DNA of 17,735 nt, taken from an uncultured Sphingomonadales bacterium (GTDB taxonomy: Bacteria > Pseudomonadota > Alphaproteobacteria > Sphingomonadales > Sphingomonadaceae). A program made the position numbers and the translations under genes. Positions 5,126 through 12,161 of this stretch are shown here, one piece after another. Numbering within the stretch: position 1 is the stretch's first letter; each line of letters begins with the position of its first letter. A model generated the notes under the pieces. It did no database searches and was not told the DNA's origin. It saw nothing but the letters and a program-made list of their open reading frames with translations. The stretch spans positions 1-17,735 of the forward strand of contig CAIWFP010000278.1 of the NCBI GenBank assembly GCA_903911985.1. Direction: 5' to 3'.

Positions 5126-7438
5126 TCAACCGTCCTGCCCCGCCTCCATAATCGCCAGCAGGCGTGACGGCGTCAGCGGCAGATCGTAGCAGCGCCCGCC
5201 AAACGGGGCGAGGGCATCGGCAACGGCATTCACCATCGCCGGAGGGGCGACAATAGCCCCGCCTTCGCCCACGCCCTTGAAGCCTCCCTCACTGTCCGAC
5301 GGGGTGATGAGGTGGACATATTCGATCTGCGGCACATCATGGGCCGAGGGGATGACATAGTCCTTGAAGGTGACGGCGGTGGGGTTACCCATGGCGTCGT
5401 AGCTGATTTCCTCCGACAGCACGCCGCCGATACCCTGCACCACGCCGCCGGCGATCTGGCCCTCGACGATGGCGGGGTTGATCATCACCCCGCAATCCTC
5501 CCCGGCGATCCAGCGCAGCACGCGCACGATGCCGGTCTCGCCATCAACTTCGCAAATGCAGGCGTGGGCCGCGTTGGAGTAAACGAACATCGGCGCGTGG
5601 AAGCGGTATTGCACCTCCAGCCCCGGCTCCATGCCGGGGGGCAGACGGTCCGGGTCGGCATAGGCGGTGTTGGCGATGCGCTCGAGCGTGGTGGAGACCT
5701 CCGGCACGCCCTCCACGGTGATGATGCCACCCCGCATGGTCACGTCATCCGGGTTGGCATTCAGCATATGGGCGGCGATCGTCCTGATCTTGGTCGCCAG
5801 CAGCGCGCTGGCCTTGATGGCGGCGCCGCCGCCGGCCACGGCCTGTCGGCTGCCACCGGCGCCCGCGCCAAAGCTGCCGCGCGTTGAATCATCCTCATGC
5901 ACGGTCACCCGGTCGTATTCGACGCCGAGCTCGTCGGCGATGACCTGTGCCATGGTGGTGGCGGTGCCGTGGCCTTGCGAATGGGTGCCCATGTTCGCGA
6001 CAATGGCGCCGCTGGGATCAACCCGGATATGGGCAAATTCGGTGCTGAGCGTGCCGAAACCAATCGTGGTCGGCTCGATATAAACCGAATAGCCGATGCC
6101 GAGATAGCGTCCCTGCTTGCGGGCTTCCGCCTGTTCCGCGCGGAAGGCGGGGAGGTCCACCTTCTCGATAATGGCCTCGAAACATTCGCGCGGGGTGACG
6201 CGATCCACCACCGCGCCGGTGACCATGGTGAAGGGCTGATCGGCCGCGGTAATGAGGTTGCGGCGGCGCAGTTCCTCGGGCGCGATGCCGATCTGCCGGG
6301 CGGCCAGTTCCAGCATCGTCTCGCGCGCCAGCGATTCCATCGCCCATGGCCCGCGATAGGCCGCCTGCCCCACGGTGTTGCTGTAATAGTTCGTGCTGCG
6401 GCACCGGTATAGCGGCAGGTGATAAGGCCCGGGCATGAACATTTCGACGAGGAAGTTGCAATCCACGCCATGGGGGAAGGCGCCGATGTTGCAGGCGTAA
6501 TCGTAATCCGCGGCCAACAGTTTCGCATTGGCGTCCAAGGCCAGGCGGCAATGGATTTCCTGTTCGCGGGCCTGACAGGCGGAGGTCAGGTTTTCCATCC
6601 GGTCCTCGATCCATTTGACCGGGCGGTTGATCAGCAGGGCGGCGGCGACCACCGCCACTTCCTCGCGCCACGGCTGGACCTTGAGGCCAAAGGCGCCGCC
6701 AACATCCTTGGCCACCACGCGGATGTTCGACTGGGGCAGGTCAAAGGTTTTGGCCAGAACATGGGCGGACAAATGCGGGCTCTGGCAGGACAGATGCACC
6801 AGCAGGGAATCGCGGCCCTGCGGGGCGGCGACCACGCCCCGGGCTTCCATGGGCACATGGGCCTGGCGCTGGTGGCGGATGGTGGCCTCCACCACATGCG
6901 CGGCCGAGGCGAAGGCGGCCTCCAGCGCGGGGTTTTCCGGCGGGTGGGTTTCGTCGGCCAGATTGGTGGTGAAGTCGGGGTGAACGGGTGGCCCATTGCG
7001 GGCGTCATCAAGGGTGATGACCGGGTCTTCCATCGTGCAATCGACGAAAACCAGCCCTGCGGCATCCTCGGCGATATAACGGGTGTCGGCGATGACCATG
7101 ACGATGGGTTCGCCGACATGGCACACCCGGTCCCTGGCCAGCAGATCCAGATGCGGTGCGGGGGCCATGCCACCGTAGAGGCGCATGAATTTGGCGGGAA
7201 GGCTGTCCAGATCCCTGGCGGTGATCACGGCGCGCACGCCGGGAACGGCAAGGGCCGCCTCGACATCGATGCCGCGGATTTCGCCCCGGGCGACCTGTGA
7301 TCGCACGAAGGCGAGTTCGACCATGCCGGGCAGGGAAATATCATCGACATAGGTGCCGCGTCCGGTGAGCAGGCGCTTGTCCTCCTTGCGGGGAAGGCGC
7401 TGGCCGACAAAGCGGGCGGCGGTGGCTTGCTTCATCAT
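5126..7438 (-). CDS. Molybdenum hydroxylase large subunit (xanthine dehydrogenase / CoxL family), substrate unknown
   Basis: A 770-residue molybdopterin-binding subunit of an (LMS)-type molybdenum hydroxylase. It begins with the family pattern GQRLPRKEDKRLLTGRGTYVDD. The pterin/Mo-binding motifs are KDVGGAFG (244-251), GTHSQGHGT (484-492), GAGAGGSRQ (about 524-532) and KGVGEGG (721-727), whose Glu725 is the expected catalytic base. The active-site loop is AYRGPWAMES (360-369). CO dehydrogenase has AYRCSFR with the Cu-binding cysteine, so this enzyme lacks that cysteine and should not oxidise CO. The loop type occurs in uncharacterised aldehyde/xanthine/aromatic-oxidising relatives. It is last in the operon, and its ATG overlaps the stop of the 2Fe-2S subunit (ATGATGA). 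The enzyme is presumably cytoplasmic; no Tat signal is seen. Confidence 0.94.
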   Translation of the reverse strand: MMKQATAARFVGQRLPRKEDKRLLTGRGTYVDDISLPGMVELAFVRSQVARGEIRGIDVEAALAVPGVRAVITARDLDSLPAKFMRLYGGMAPAPHLDLLARDRVCHVGEPIVMVIADTRYIAEDAAGLVFVDCTMEDPVITLDDARNGPPVHPDFTTNLADETHPPENPALEAAFASAAHVVEATIRHQRQAHVPMEARGVVAAPQGRDSLLVHLSCQSPHLSAHVLAKTFDLPQSNIRVVAKDVGGAFGLKVQPWREEVAVVAAALLINRPVKWIEDRMENLTSACQAREQEIHCRLALDANAKLLAADYDYACNIGAFPHGVDCNFLVEMFMPGPYHLPLYRCRSTNYYSNTVGQAAYRGPWAMESLARETMLELAARQIGIAPEELRRRNLITAADQPFTMVTGAVVDRVTPRECFEAIIEKVDLPAFRAEQAEARKQGRYLGIGYSVYIEPTTIGFGTLSTEFAHIRVDPSGAIVANMGTHSQGHGTATTMAQVIADELGVEYDRVTVHEDDSTRGSFGAGAGGSRQAVAGGGAAIKASALLATKIRTIAAHMLNANPDDVTMRGGIITVEGVPEVSTTLERIANTAYADPDRLPPGMEPGLEVQYRFHAPMFVYSNAAHACICEVDGETGIVRVLRWIAGEDCGVMINPAIVEGQIAGGVVQGIGGVLSEEISYDAMGNPTAVTFKDYVIPSAHDVPQIEYVHLITPSDSEGGFKGVGEGGAIVAPPAMVNAVADALAPFGGRCYDLPLTPSRLLAIMEAGQDG

Positions 7439-7938
7439 GCGTCAGCTCCCGCCCCGGAAGTGGCCCGCGCCTGCTGGGCGAGGCTCTTTGCCGCACGCAA
7501 CATGCCCTGATAGCCGGTGCAGCGGCACAGATGGCCGGACAGCACATCGCGCAGCCGCTCCTCGCTGGGGGTCTTCTCCGCCTCCAGCACGCTGGCCAGC
7601 GTCATCACCACGCCCGGCGTGCAAAATCCGCATTGCAGGCCATATTCCGCCTGCATCGCCGCCTGCACCGGGTGGAGAGTGCCATCGGCCTCGGCCAGGC
7701 CCTGAATGGTGCCGATGCGGGCGCCATCGGCCTGTACCGCCAGCATCAGGCAGGAACGCACGGCATCGCCATTGAACGACACGGTGCAGGCGCCGCATAC
7801 GCCATGTTCACAGCCCAGATGGACCCCGGTGCGGCCCGCATGGTGGCGCAGAAAATCGCCAAGGGTCAGGCGGCCCTCCACCTCGGCGGCGATCACATCG
7901 CCATCAACCTCGACTTCGATCCGGTGCAGGGTCATCAT
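7435..7938 (-). CDS. Molybdenum hydroxylase 2Fe-2S subunit (CoxS-like)
   Basis: A 167-residue protein with the two [2Fe-2S] domains of the small subunit. The N-terminal plant-ferredoxin-type cluster uses C43, C48, C51 and C63 (GCEHGVCGACTV...RSC). The C-terminal helical domain uses C103 and C106 (QCGFCTPG) plus C138 and C140 (HLCRCTGYQ). All eight ligands are present. It passes electrons from the molybdenum centre to FAD. The start overlaps the end of the FAD subunit by 4 bases (7935-7938, ATGA), and its stop overlaps the large-subunit start, consistent with translational coupling and fixed stoichiometry. Confidence 0.96.
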   Translation of the reverse strand: MMTLHRIEVEVDGDVIAAEVEGRLTLGDFLRHHAGRTGVHLGCEHGVCGACTVSFNGDAVRSCLMLAVQADGARIGTIQGLAEADGTLHPVQAAMQAEYGLQCGFCTPGVVMTLASVLEAEKTPSEERLRDVLSGHLCRCTGYQGMLRAAKSLAQQARATSGAGADA

Positions 7939-8801
7939 GCGCGCCTTTCAGCAAGAGCTTCGCCCAGCAGGCGGGTAAACAGTCTGGTGCCGACGCTGCG
8001 CCGGTAATGCGCGGTGGCATGCTTGTCTTCCAGCGGATCGGTCTCGCCGATGGCTATGTCCGCCACCGCGCGGGCGTCGATATCGCCCAGCGATGTGCCC
8101 AGCAGGGCCTTTTCGGCGGCAAGGCTGCGCATGGGGGTGGGGCCCATGCCGAACCAGCCGATGGCCGCGCGGGAAACCTTGCCCTCGGCAATCGCCAGTT
8201 GGCAGATGAGGCCGACCAGCGCGAAATCACCCGCCCGGCGCGTCACCTCGTGAACGATGGAGATCGTGCCCGCCGGCCAGTCGGGATATTCGACCGCCAC
8301 CACCAGCTCATCGGGCAGCAGGGCGGTGGAATAGGGCCCGAGGTAGAAATCCAGCGCGTCGATGCGGCGAATGCCCTCGGGGCTGTGGGCCTCGATCACG
8401 GCATCAAGCGTGAGCGCCGTGGCGGGATATTCCGCCGCCGGCTCGCCCAGCGACACCGAGCCGCCCAGCGTGCCGCGATTGCGCGTCTGGTGGTGGCCAA
8501 CAAAGCTGGTCGCCTTGGCCAGCGCGGGCACATGGGCCTTCACCAGATCACTGGCGAGAACCGCGTTCTGCCGGGTGGTGGCGCCGATGCGGGTGGCGCC
8601 GGCAACGCGGCTGACCCCTGCCAGACCATCGATACGGTTGATGTCGACGATGACCGAGGGCGTGGCCATGCGCAGCGCCAGAAGCGGCATCAGCGTCTGT
8701 CCACCGGCAAGGATGGCGGCATCGCCATCCGCCTTGGCCAGAGCTTCCAGCGCCTGGGGAATGCTCCCGGCGCGGATATATTCAAAAGGTGCGGGCTTCA
8801 T
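7935..8801 (-). CDS. Molybdenum hydroxylase FAD-binding subunit (CoxM-like)
   Basis: A 288-residue medium subunit of the PCMH/vanillyl-oxidase FAD fold. The FAD pyrophosphate loops are visible as LAGGQTLMPLLALRM (31-45) and TRNRGTLGGSVSLGEPAAE (106-124), both diagnostic for the CO dehydrogenase/xanthine dehydrogenase medium chain. The C-terminal part (about 170-288) matches the CO dehydrogenase flavoprotein C-terminal domain, with GWFGMGPTPMRS near 217-228. It hands electrons to an external acceptor. The start overlaps the preceding membrane ORF by 4 bases (8798-8801, ATGA). Confidence 0.95.
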   Translation of the reverse strand: MKPAPFEYIRAGSIPQALEALAKADGDAAILAGGQTLMPLLALRMATPSVIVDINRIDGLAGVSRVAGATRIGATTRQNAVLASDLVKAHVPALAKATSFVGHHQTRNRGTLGGSVSLGEPAAEYPATALTLDAVIEAHSPEGIRRIDALDFYLGPYSTALLPDELVVAVEYPDWPAGTISIVHEVTRRAGDFALVGLICQLAIAEGKVSRAAIGWFGMGPTPMRSLAAEKALLGTSLGDIDARAVADIAIGETDPLEDKHATAHYRRSVGTRLFTRLLGEALAERRA

Positions 8802-9025
8802 GATTGTGGGCCCTGGCGCAGGCCAGTCTGATGGAGATTGGCCAGCAGGGCGGCATCAACCACCACCACCGGCGAGGCGGCACCACGGTCGCGACCGGCC
8901 CAATAGCCCAGCACCCCGGCCAGAATAACGAGCAGCCCGGTTGCCAGCGCCTGCCAGCTTTCCAGCCCTGCGCCGCCGCCGCTGCGTCCAAAGACGTAAC
9001 CGCCAGCCAGCGCGGCCAGCACCAT
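8798..9025 (-). CDS. Short two-helix membrane ORF, probably the displaced C-terminus of the CoxG-like protein
   Basis: From the ATG at 9025 this encodes 75 residues with two hydrophobic segments, MVLAALAGGYVFG and WQALATGLLVILAGVLGYWAG, then a polar tail. It starts inside the coxG-like stop codon (TGATG). The same frame stays open upstream of this ATG and reads AARGGLVWWALMVLAALAGG, so the first membrane helix actually begins before the ATG. That points to a reading frame that once continued from coxG, broken by one missing base in the run of seven C on the coding strand (9092-9098). Adding one base gives a single 275-residue protein. As annotated it may be a re-initiated ORF, a frameshift product or a sequencing artefact. 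The stop overlaps the FAD subunit's start. Confidence 0.55.
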   Translation of the reverse strand: MVLAALAGGYVFGRSGGGAGLESWQALATGLLVILAGVLGYWAGRDRGAASPVVVVDAALLANLHQTGLRQGPQS

Positions 9026-9624
9026 CAGCGCCCACCAGACCAGACCGCCGCGCGCGGCAGGGGTGGGGGCAGACTGGGCGGAGGCGGAGGCGGGGGGGCG
9101 GAGGCGGTGAATGCGGTGGCGGCTGGCGTGGCGGGGGCCTCTGCCGCCATGGTGGCCTCCACCGGCGGCGCCTCGGGCAGCTCGGCGCAGACCGCCTGCC
9201 CGAATTTGCGGAAGAAGCTGCCAGCCATCTGCTTGGCGGTGGCGTCGATCAGCGCGCCGCCGACCTGTGCCAGCCGCCCGCCGACCTGCGCGGTGACATC
9301 ATAGGAGAGGATGGTGGCATCCGGCCCATCGTCGCGCAATGAAACGCGCGCGCCGCCCTTGGCGAAACCGGCTACGCCGCCTTGCCCCTCGCCATCAATG
9401 CGATAGCTGTTGGGCGGATCGAGTTCGGACAGGGTCACCTCGCCCCGGAACCGCGCGCCGATGGGGCCGACCTTGATGGCGGCCACGGCGGTCATCCTGT
9501 CTGGCGCGGTCTGGGTCAGCGACTGGCAACCCGGAATGCAGTCTTTCAGTACCGTGGGATTATTGAGCGCGGCCCACACACGGGCGCGTGGCGCCTCGAT
9601 CCGCTGTTCACCTGACATTTCCAC
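9025..9624 (-). CDS. coxG: CoxG-like SRPBCC protein, apparently truncated by frameshift
   Basis: The first about 150 residues are a carbon monoxide dehydrogenase subunit G (SRPBCC/START-like) domain: SGEQRIEAPRARVWAALNNP, then LKDCIPGCQSL, VGPIGARFRGEVTLSEL, and YDVTAQVGGRLAQVGGALID (about 119-138), which is typical. CoxG proteins recruit or help mature the molybdenum hydroxylase at the membrane and usually end in a Pro/Ala-rich linker plus membrane anchor. Here the linker becomes an odd run of prolines and ends in VWSGGR without any membrane helix, while the anchor lies in the next frame (8798-9025). The track start at 9624 is a GTG with GGAGA about 8 bases away. ATG at 9618 is the alternative. 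It is first in the molybdoenzyme operon. Confidence 0.85.
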   Translation of the reverse strand: MEMSGEQRIEAPRARVWAALNNPTVLKDCIPGCQSLTQTAPDRMTAVAAIKVGPIGARFRGEVTLSELDPPNSYRIDGEGQGGVAGFAKGGARVSLRDDGPDATILSYDVTAQVGGRLAQVGGALIDATAKQMAGSFFRKFGQAVCAELPEAPPVEATMAAEAPATPAATAFTASAPPPPPPPSLPPPLPRAAVWSGGR

Positions 9625-9646
9625 GAGAATGTTCTCCGCTCATTTT

Positions 9647-9673
9647 TCTGTTTGCCAGACTCTGTTTGCCAGA
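9647..9673. repeat. Tandem 13-bp repeat in the divergent promoter region (possible operator)
   Basis: TCTGTTTGCCAGA occurs twice in tandem, at 9647-9659 and 9661-9673, exactly identical with one base between them (14-bp period). Each copy has TCTG/CAGA ends in inverted orientation. They lie just upstream of the coxG-like ribosome site and between the diverging molybdoenzyme and xdhC operons. This suggests binding sites for a regulator, but none is encoded nearby. A short inverted repeat GAGAA-TG-TTCTC (9625-9636) covers the coxG ribosome site. Confidence 0.5.
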
Positions 9674-9877
9674 ATCGATCTTGCCGCAACCCATTTGGCC
9701 GCCGGGGTCGCAGTGTTTTGCCCCGAAAGCAAGCCCCGAAGGCGCGCGCCCAAGTCACACCGCAGCCTGACCCCGATTGCGAAATTCCGCGCTTGCCGCT
9801 AGCGCCCTATGGCCCGGCCATGGTTCCATGGCCACGGGAAAGTTGCAATGCGGACTTCCGCAAAAAAGGGTCGCGCC

Positions 9878-10771
9878 GTGGAGATGGATGCTTTTTCCGA
9901 TAGTGCCGCGTTGCGGGCCTGCGCCGCGTCCGACAGTGCCGAGCCAATCGCCCTGTGCACGGTGGTGGGCATAGAGGGCGCCTTTTCGCGCCGGGTGGGG
10001 GCGCAGCTGGCGGTCTCTCCCGAGGCGCCGATTGCAGGCACGCTGGCCGATGGCTGTCTGGAAAATCAGCTGGTGAAAGAGGGGCGGCTGGCCCGCGAGG
10101 AGGGGCGGCCACGGCTGCTGCGCTTTGGGCGCGGCTCGCCGGTGATCGATTTTCGCCTGCCTTGCGGGGCGGGCATTGATGTGCTGGTCGATCCCGCGCC
10201 CGATCGCGCCGCCTGCCGAAGGGTGGTCGATGCGCTGGAGGCCCGCGAAAGCGCCAGCCTTGACCTGCCCCTGCCTGCCGATGCGGCGCCCGGTTTGCCG
10301 CGCGCGCGCGCTTTTGCACCGGGCCTGCGGCTGCTGGTGTTTGGCGAGGGGCCGGAGATGGCCTGCGTGGCGCGGCTGGGGCGGGCATCGGGCGTGGCGG
10401 TGGAGACATTCGGCAAGCTGGGTGGCGATCATGGCTCCGGCGATGCCGCGCTGGCGCTGGGCCGCCGGCCGGAAGGCGTGGCGGTGGACGAATGGACGGC
10501 CATCCTGCTGCTGTTTCACGATCACGAATGGGAGCAGGCGATCCTGCGCTGGGCGCTGGATGGCCGGGCGTTCTACATCGGCGCGCAGGGCGGGCGCACC
10601 GCGCGCGAGGGGCGGCTTGTGGAACTGGCGGCCAGCGGCTGTTCGCCTGAGCAACTGGCCCGTATCCGCAGCCCCATCGGTTTGATTCCCAGCGCCCGCG
10701 AACCGGCGATCCTCGCGGTGTCGGCTCTGGCGGAAATCATGGCGGAATATGAACGTCTCTTCGCCCGATAA
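9878..10771 (+). CDS. XdhC/CoxI family molybdenum cofactor insertion protein
   Basis: A 297-residue protein. The N-terminal XdhC_CoxI domain carries GIEGAFSRRVGAQLAV and IAGTLADGCLENQLV; the last contains the conserved Cys. The C-terminal Rossmann-like XdhC_C domain starts around LRLLVFGEGPEMACVARLGRASG and contains LLLFHDHEWEQAIL and FYIGAQGGRTAREGRL. It ends with IRSPIGLIPSAREPAILAVSALAEI, a family signature. XdhC-type chaperones bind Mo cofactor and aid its sulfuration and delivery to hydroxylases. The GTG at 9878 has AAGGG seven bases upstream and fits the family N-terminus. ATG codons at 9848 and 9809 are alternatives. It diverges from the hydroxylase operon it most likely serves and overlaps mocA by 23 bases. 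Confidence 0.9.
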   Translation: MEMDAFSDSAALRACAASDSAEPIALCTVVGIEGAFSRRVGAQLAVSPEAPIAGTLADGCLENQLVKEGRLAREEGRPRLLRFGRGSPVIDFRLPCGAGIDVLVDPAPDRAACRRVVDALEARESASLDLPLPADAAPGLPRARAFAPGLRLLVFGEGPEMACVARLGRASGVAVETFGKLGGDHGSGDAALALGRRPEGVAVDEWTAILLLFHDHEWEQAILRWALDGRAFYIGAQGGRTAREGRLVELAASGCSPEQLARIRSPIGLIPSAREPAILAVSALAEIMAEYERLFAR

Positions 10772-11363
10772 ACCGCCCGCTGGCAGCGGGCTGCTGGTGG
10801 CGGTTCTGGCCGCGGGGCTCGCCCGGCGCTTTGGCGGTGGCAAGCTGGATGCGCCCTGCGCCGGAAAGCCTCTGGGGGCCTGGGTGCTGGATGTGGTGGC
10901 GCGGGCAGGGCTGGCGCCGGGCATCATCGTGACCGGGACAGACGCTCCGCGCTTCGCCCGCGAGGCCGCTGGCTGGCAATGCGTGACCAACGCCGATGCC
11001 GCCTCGGGCCTTGCCAGCTCGCTGCGGCTGGCCGGGCAAGAGGCGCTGCGCCGGGGCAGCGGGGCCATGCTGGTGCTGCTGGCCGATATGCCGCTGATGC
11101 CGCCCACCTATCTGCGCGACCTCGCCGCCGCCGAGGCCCCCGCCGCCACCCGCCAGGAGGATGGCCGCCCCGGCGTGCCCGCCCTGCTGCCCCGGGCGAT
11201 GTTCGCCGACCTTGCGCAACTCAGCGGCGATCGCGGGGCGGGGCCGCTGCTGGCCGGGGCGAGGGGCCTTGACCTGCGCGCGGCGCCCGAGGGCGCGCTG
11301 GCGGATGTGGATACGGCGGAGCAACTGGCGGCGGTGGCGCGGGTGTTGGCGCTAAGGGGTTAA
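10749..11363 (+). CDS. mocA: MocA-like molybdenum cofactor cytidylyltransferase (NTP transferase)
   Basis: A 204-residue MobA/MocA-type nucleotidyltransferase. The nucleotide-binding signature is VLAAGLARRFGGGKLDAPCAGKPL (about 19-42). GLASSLRLA (about 87-95), LVLLADMPLMPPTYL (about 108-122, with the metal-binding D) and GVPALLPRAMFADLAQLSGDRGAGPLL (about 142-168) are typical of the family. MocA attaches CMP to molybdopterin to make the MCD form used by hydroxylases of this (LMS) class. Linkage to xdhC and a hydroxylase operon favours MocA over MobA. The start is within the end of xdhC. No good Shine-Dalgarno is needed if translation is coupled. Confidence 0.88.
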   Translation: MNVSSPDKPPAGSGLLVAVLAAGLARRFGGGKLDAPCAGKPLGAWVLDVVARAGLAPGIIVTGTDAPRFAREAAGWQCVTNADAASGLASSLRLAGQEALRRGSGAMLVLLADMPLMPPTYLRDLAAAEAPAATRQEDGRPGVPALLPRAMFADLAQLSGDRGAGPLLAGARGLDLRAAPEGALADVDTAEQLAAVARVLALRG

Positions 11364-11364
11364 A

Positions 11365-11436
11365 GCAGGATGCGAGGGACCAACCTGTTTACAAGGTAAA
11401 TCGGCACAAATACCCCACCCTCGCATCTTATCCTGC
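11365..11436. repeat. Inverted-repeat element sharing its core with 5075-5114
   Basis: Two base-pairing arms, GCAGGA and TGCGAGGG (11365-11378), match CCCTCGCA and TCCTGC (11418-11436) with a 5-base bulge. The interior includes a small TTTAC-AAG-GTAAA hairpin. The word GATGCGAGGGAC (11369-11380) and the right arm CTCGCATCT are identical to those in the hairpin at 5075. It begins right after the mocA stop and before recO, so it could act as a terminator or a stable 3' end. Confidence 0.5.
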
Positions 11437-11508
11437 GATCTTTCGGCCTCACCTTCTGCCCCCATCTTCCCCCTTGCCCCATCCGTGCCCCAAGGCCACA
11501 CCCGCCCC

Positions 11509-12147
11509 ATGCACCTTCGCACGCCTGCCATAGTCTGCTCGGCCCGTCCGCATGGCGAGACGGGGGTGGTGGCGCGTTTGCTGACCCCGGACCACGGGCT
11601 GGTGGCGGCGTTTGTCGCCGGGGGGCGGGGGCGGCAGCTGCGCCCGGTGCTGATCCCCGGCAATGGCGTTGATGCGCAGATCACCGCGCGGGGTGGCTCG
11701 GCCATGCCCGGCGCGCGGCTGGAACTGACAGTGAGCCGGGGGCAATGGATGGGTGAGCCGCTGCCCGCCGCCGCCATCGGCTGGGTAAGCGCGCTGACTT
11801 CCGTCGCCCTGCCCGAGCGGCATCCCTTTCCGGCGATTGCCGAGGCGCTGTCGCCGCTGCTGGATGCGGTGTGCCATGCGCCATCGGCGCGGGGCTGGGC
11901 GCCGGCGGTGCTGTCCTATGAAGTGCTGCTGCTGCGCGAACTGGGCTATGGCAGGCGATCGGGCGAAAAGCCCACCTTGCCCGATGGTGCGGACTGGCCC
12001 GCCCTGATGGTCGGCTTTGACAGGATGGGGCGGGCGCTGGCGCGGCATTTGTTTGGCGATTGGCCGCTTGCCGCGAGGCGCGGTGATGTTATGGGAGCGC
12101 GCATGCGTTTGGCCGAGTTGCTGGCGCGGATCGATTCCACGATTTAA
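11509..12147 (+). CDS. recO: DNA repair protein RecO
   Basis: A 212-residue recombination mediator that helps RecA load on SSB-coated DNA in the RecFOR pathway. The N-terminal OB-fold reads MHLRTPAIVCSARPHGETGVVARLLTPDHGLVAAFVAGGRG, which contains the typical GE.GVV..LLT..HG pattern. The central helical domain includes RLELTVSRGQWMGEPLPAAAI and ALTSVALPERHPFPAIAEALSPLLDAV. LSYEVLLLRELGYG follows near residue 138, as expected, and the zinc-finger cysteines found in some RecO proteins are absent. The protein is short but within the alphaproteobacterial range. The start at 11509 begins the OB-fold; an ATG eight codons upstream adds a poor leader. leuB follows 14 bases downstream. Confidence 0.93.
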   Translation: MHLRTPAIVCSARPHGETGVVARLLTPDHGLVAAFVAGGRGRQLRPVLIPGNGVDAQITARGGSAMPGARLELTVSRGQWMGEPLPAAAIGWVSALTSVALPERHPFPAIAEALSPLLDAVCHAPSARGWAPAVLSYEVLLLRELGYGRRSGEKPTLPDGADWPALMVGFDRMGRALARHLFGDWPLAARRGDVMGARMRLAELLARIDSTI

Positions 12148-12161
12148 CGGATACATGCCCC

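Noticed and set aside
6419..7300. Plus-strand open frame inside the molybdoenzyme large-subunit gene
   Set aside because: It is antisense to motif-rich coding sequence and shows no domain or ribosome site.
5126..9624. Carbon monoxide dehydrogenase (coxMSL) assignment
   Set aside because: The large subunit has AYRGPW in the active-site loop and lacks the Cu-binding Cys of AYRCSFR, so CO oxidation is not supported.
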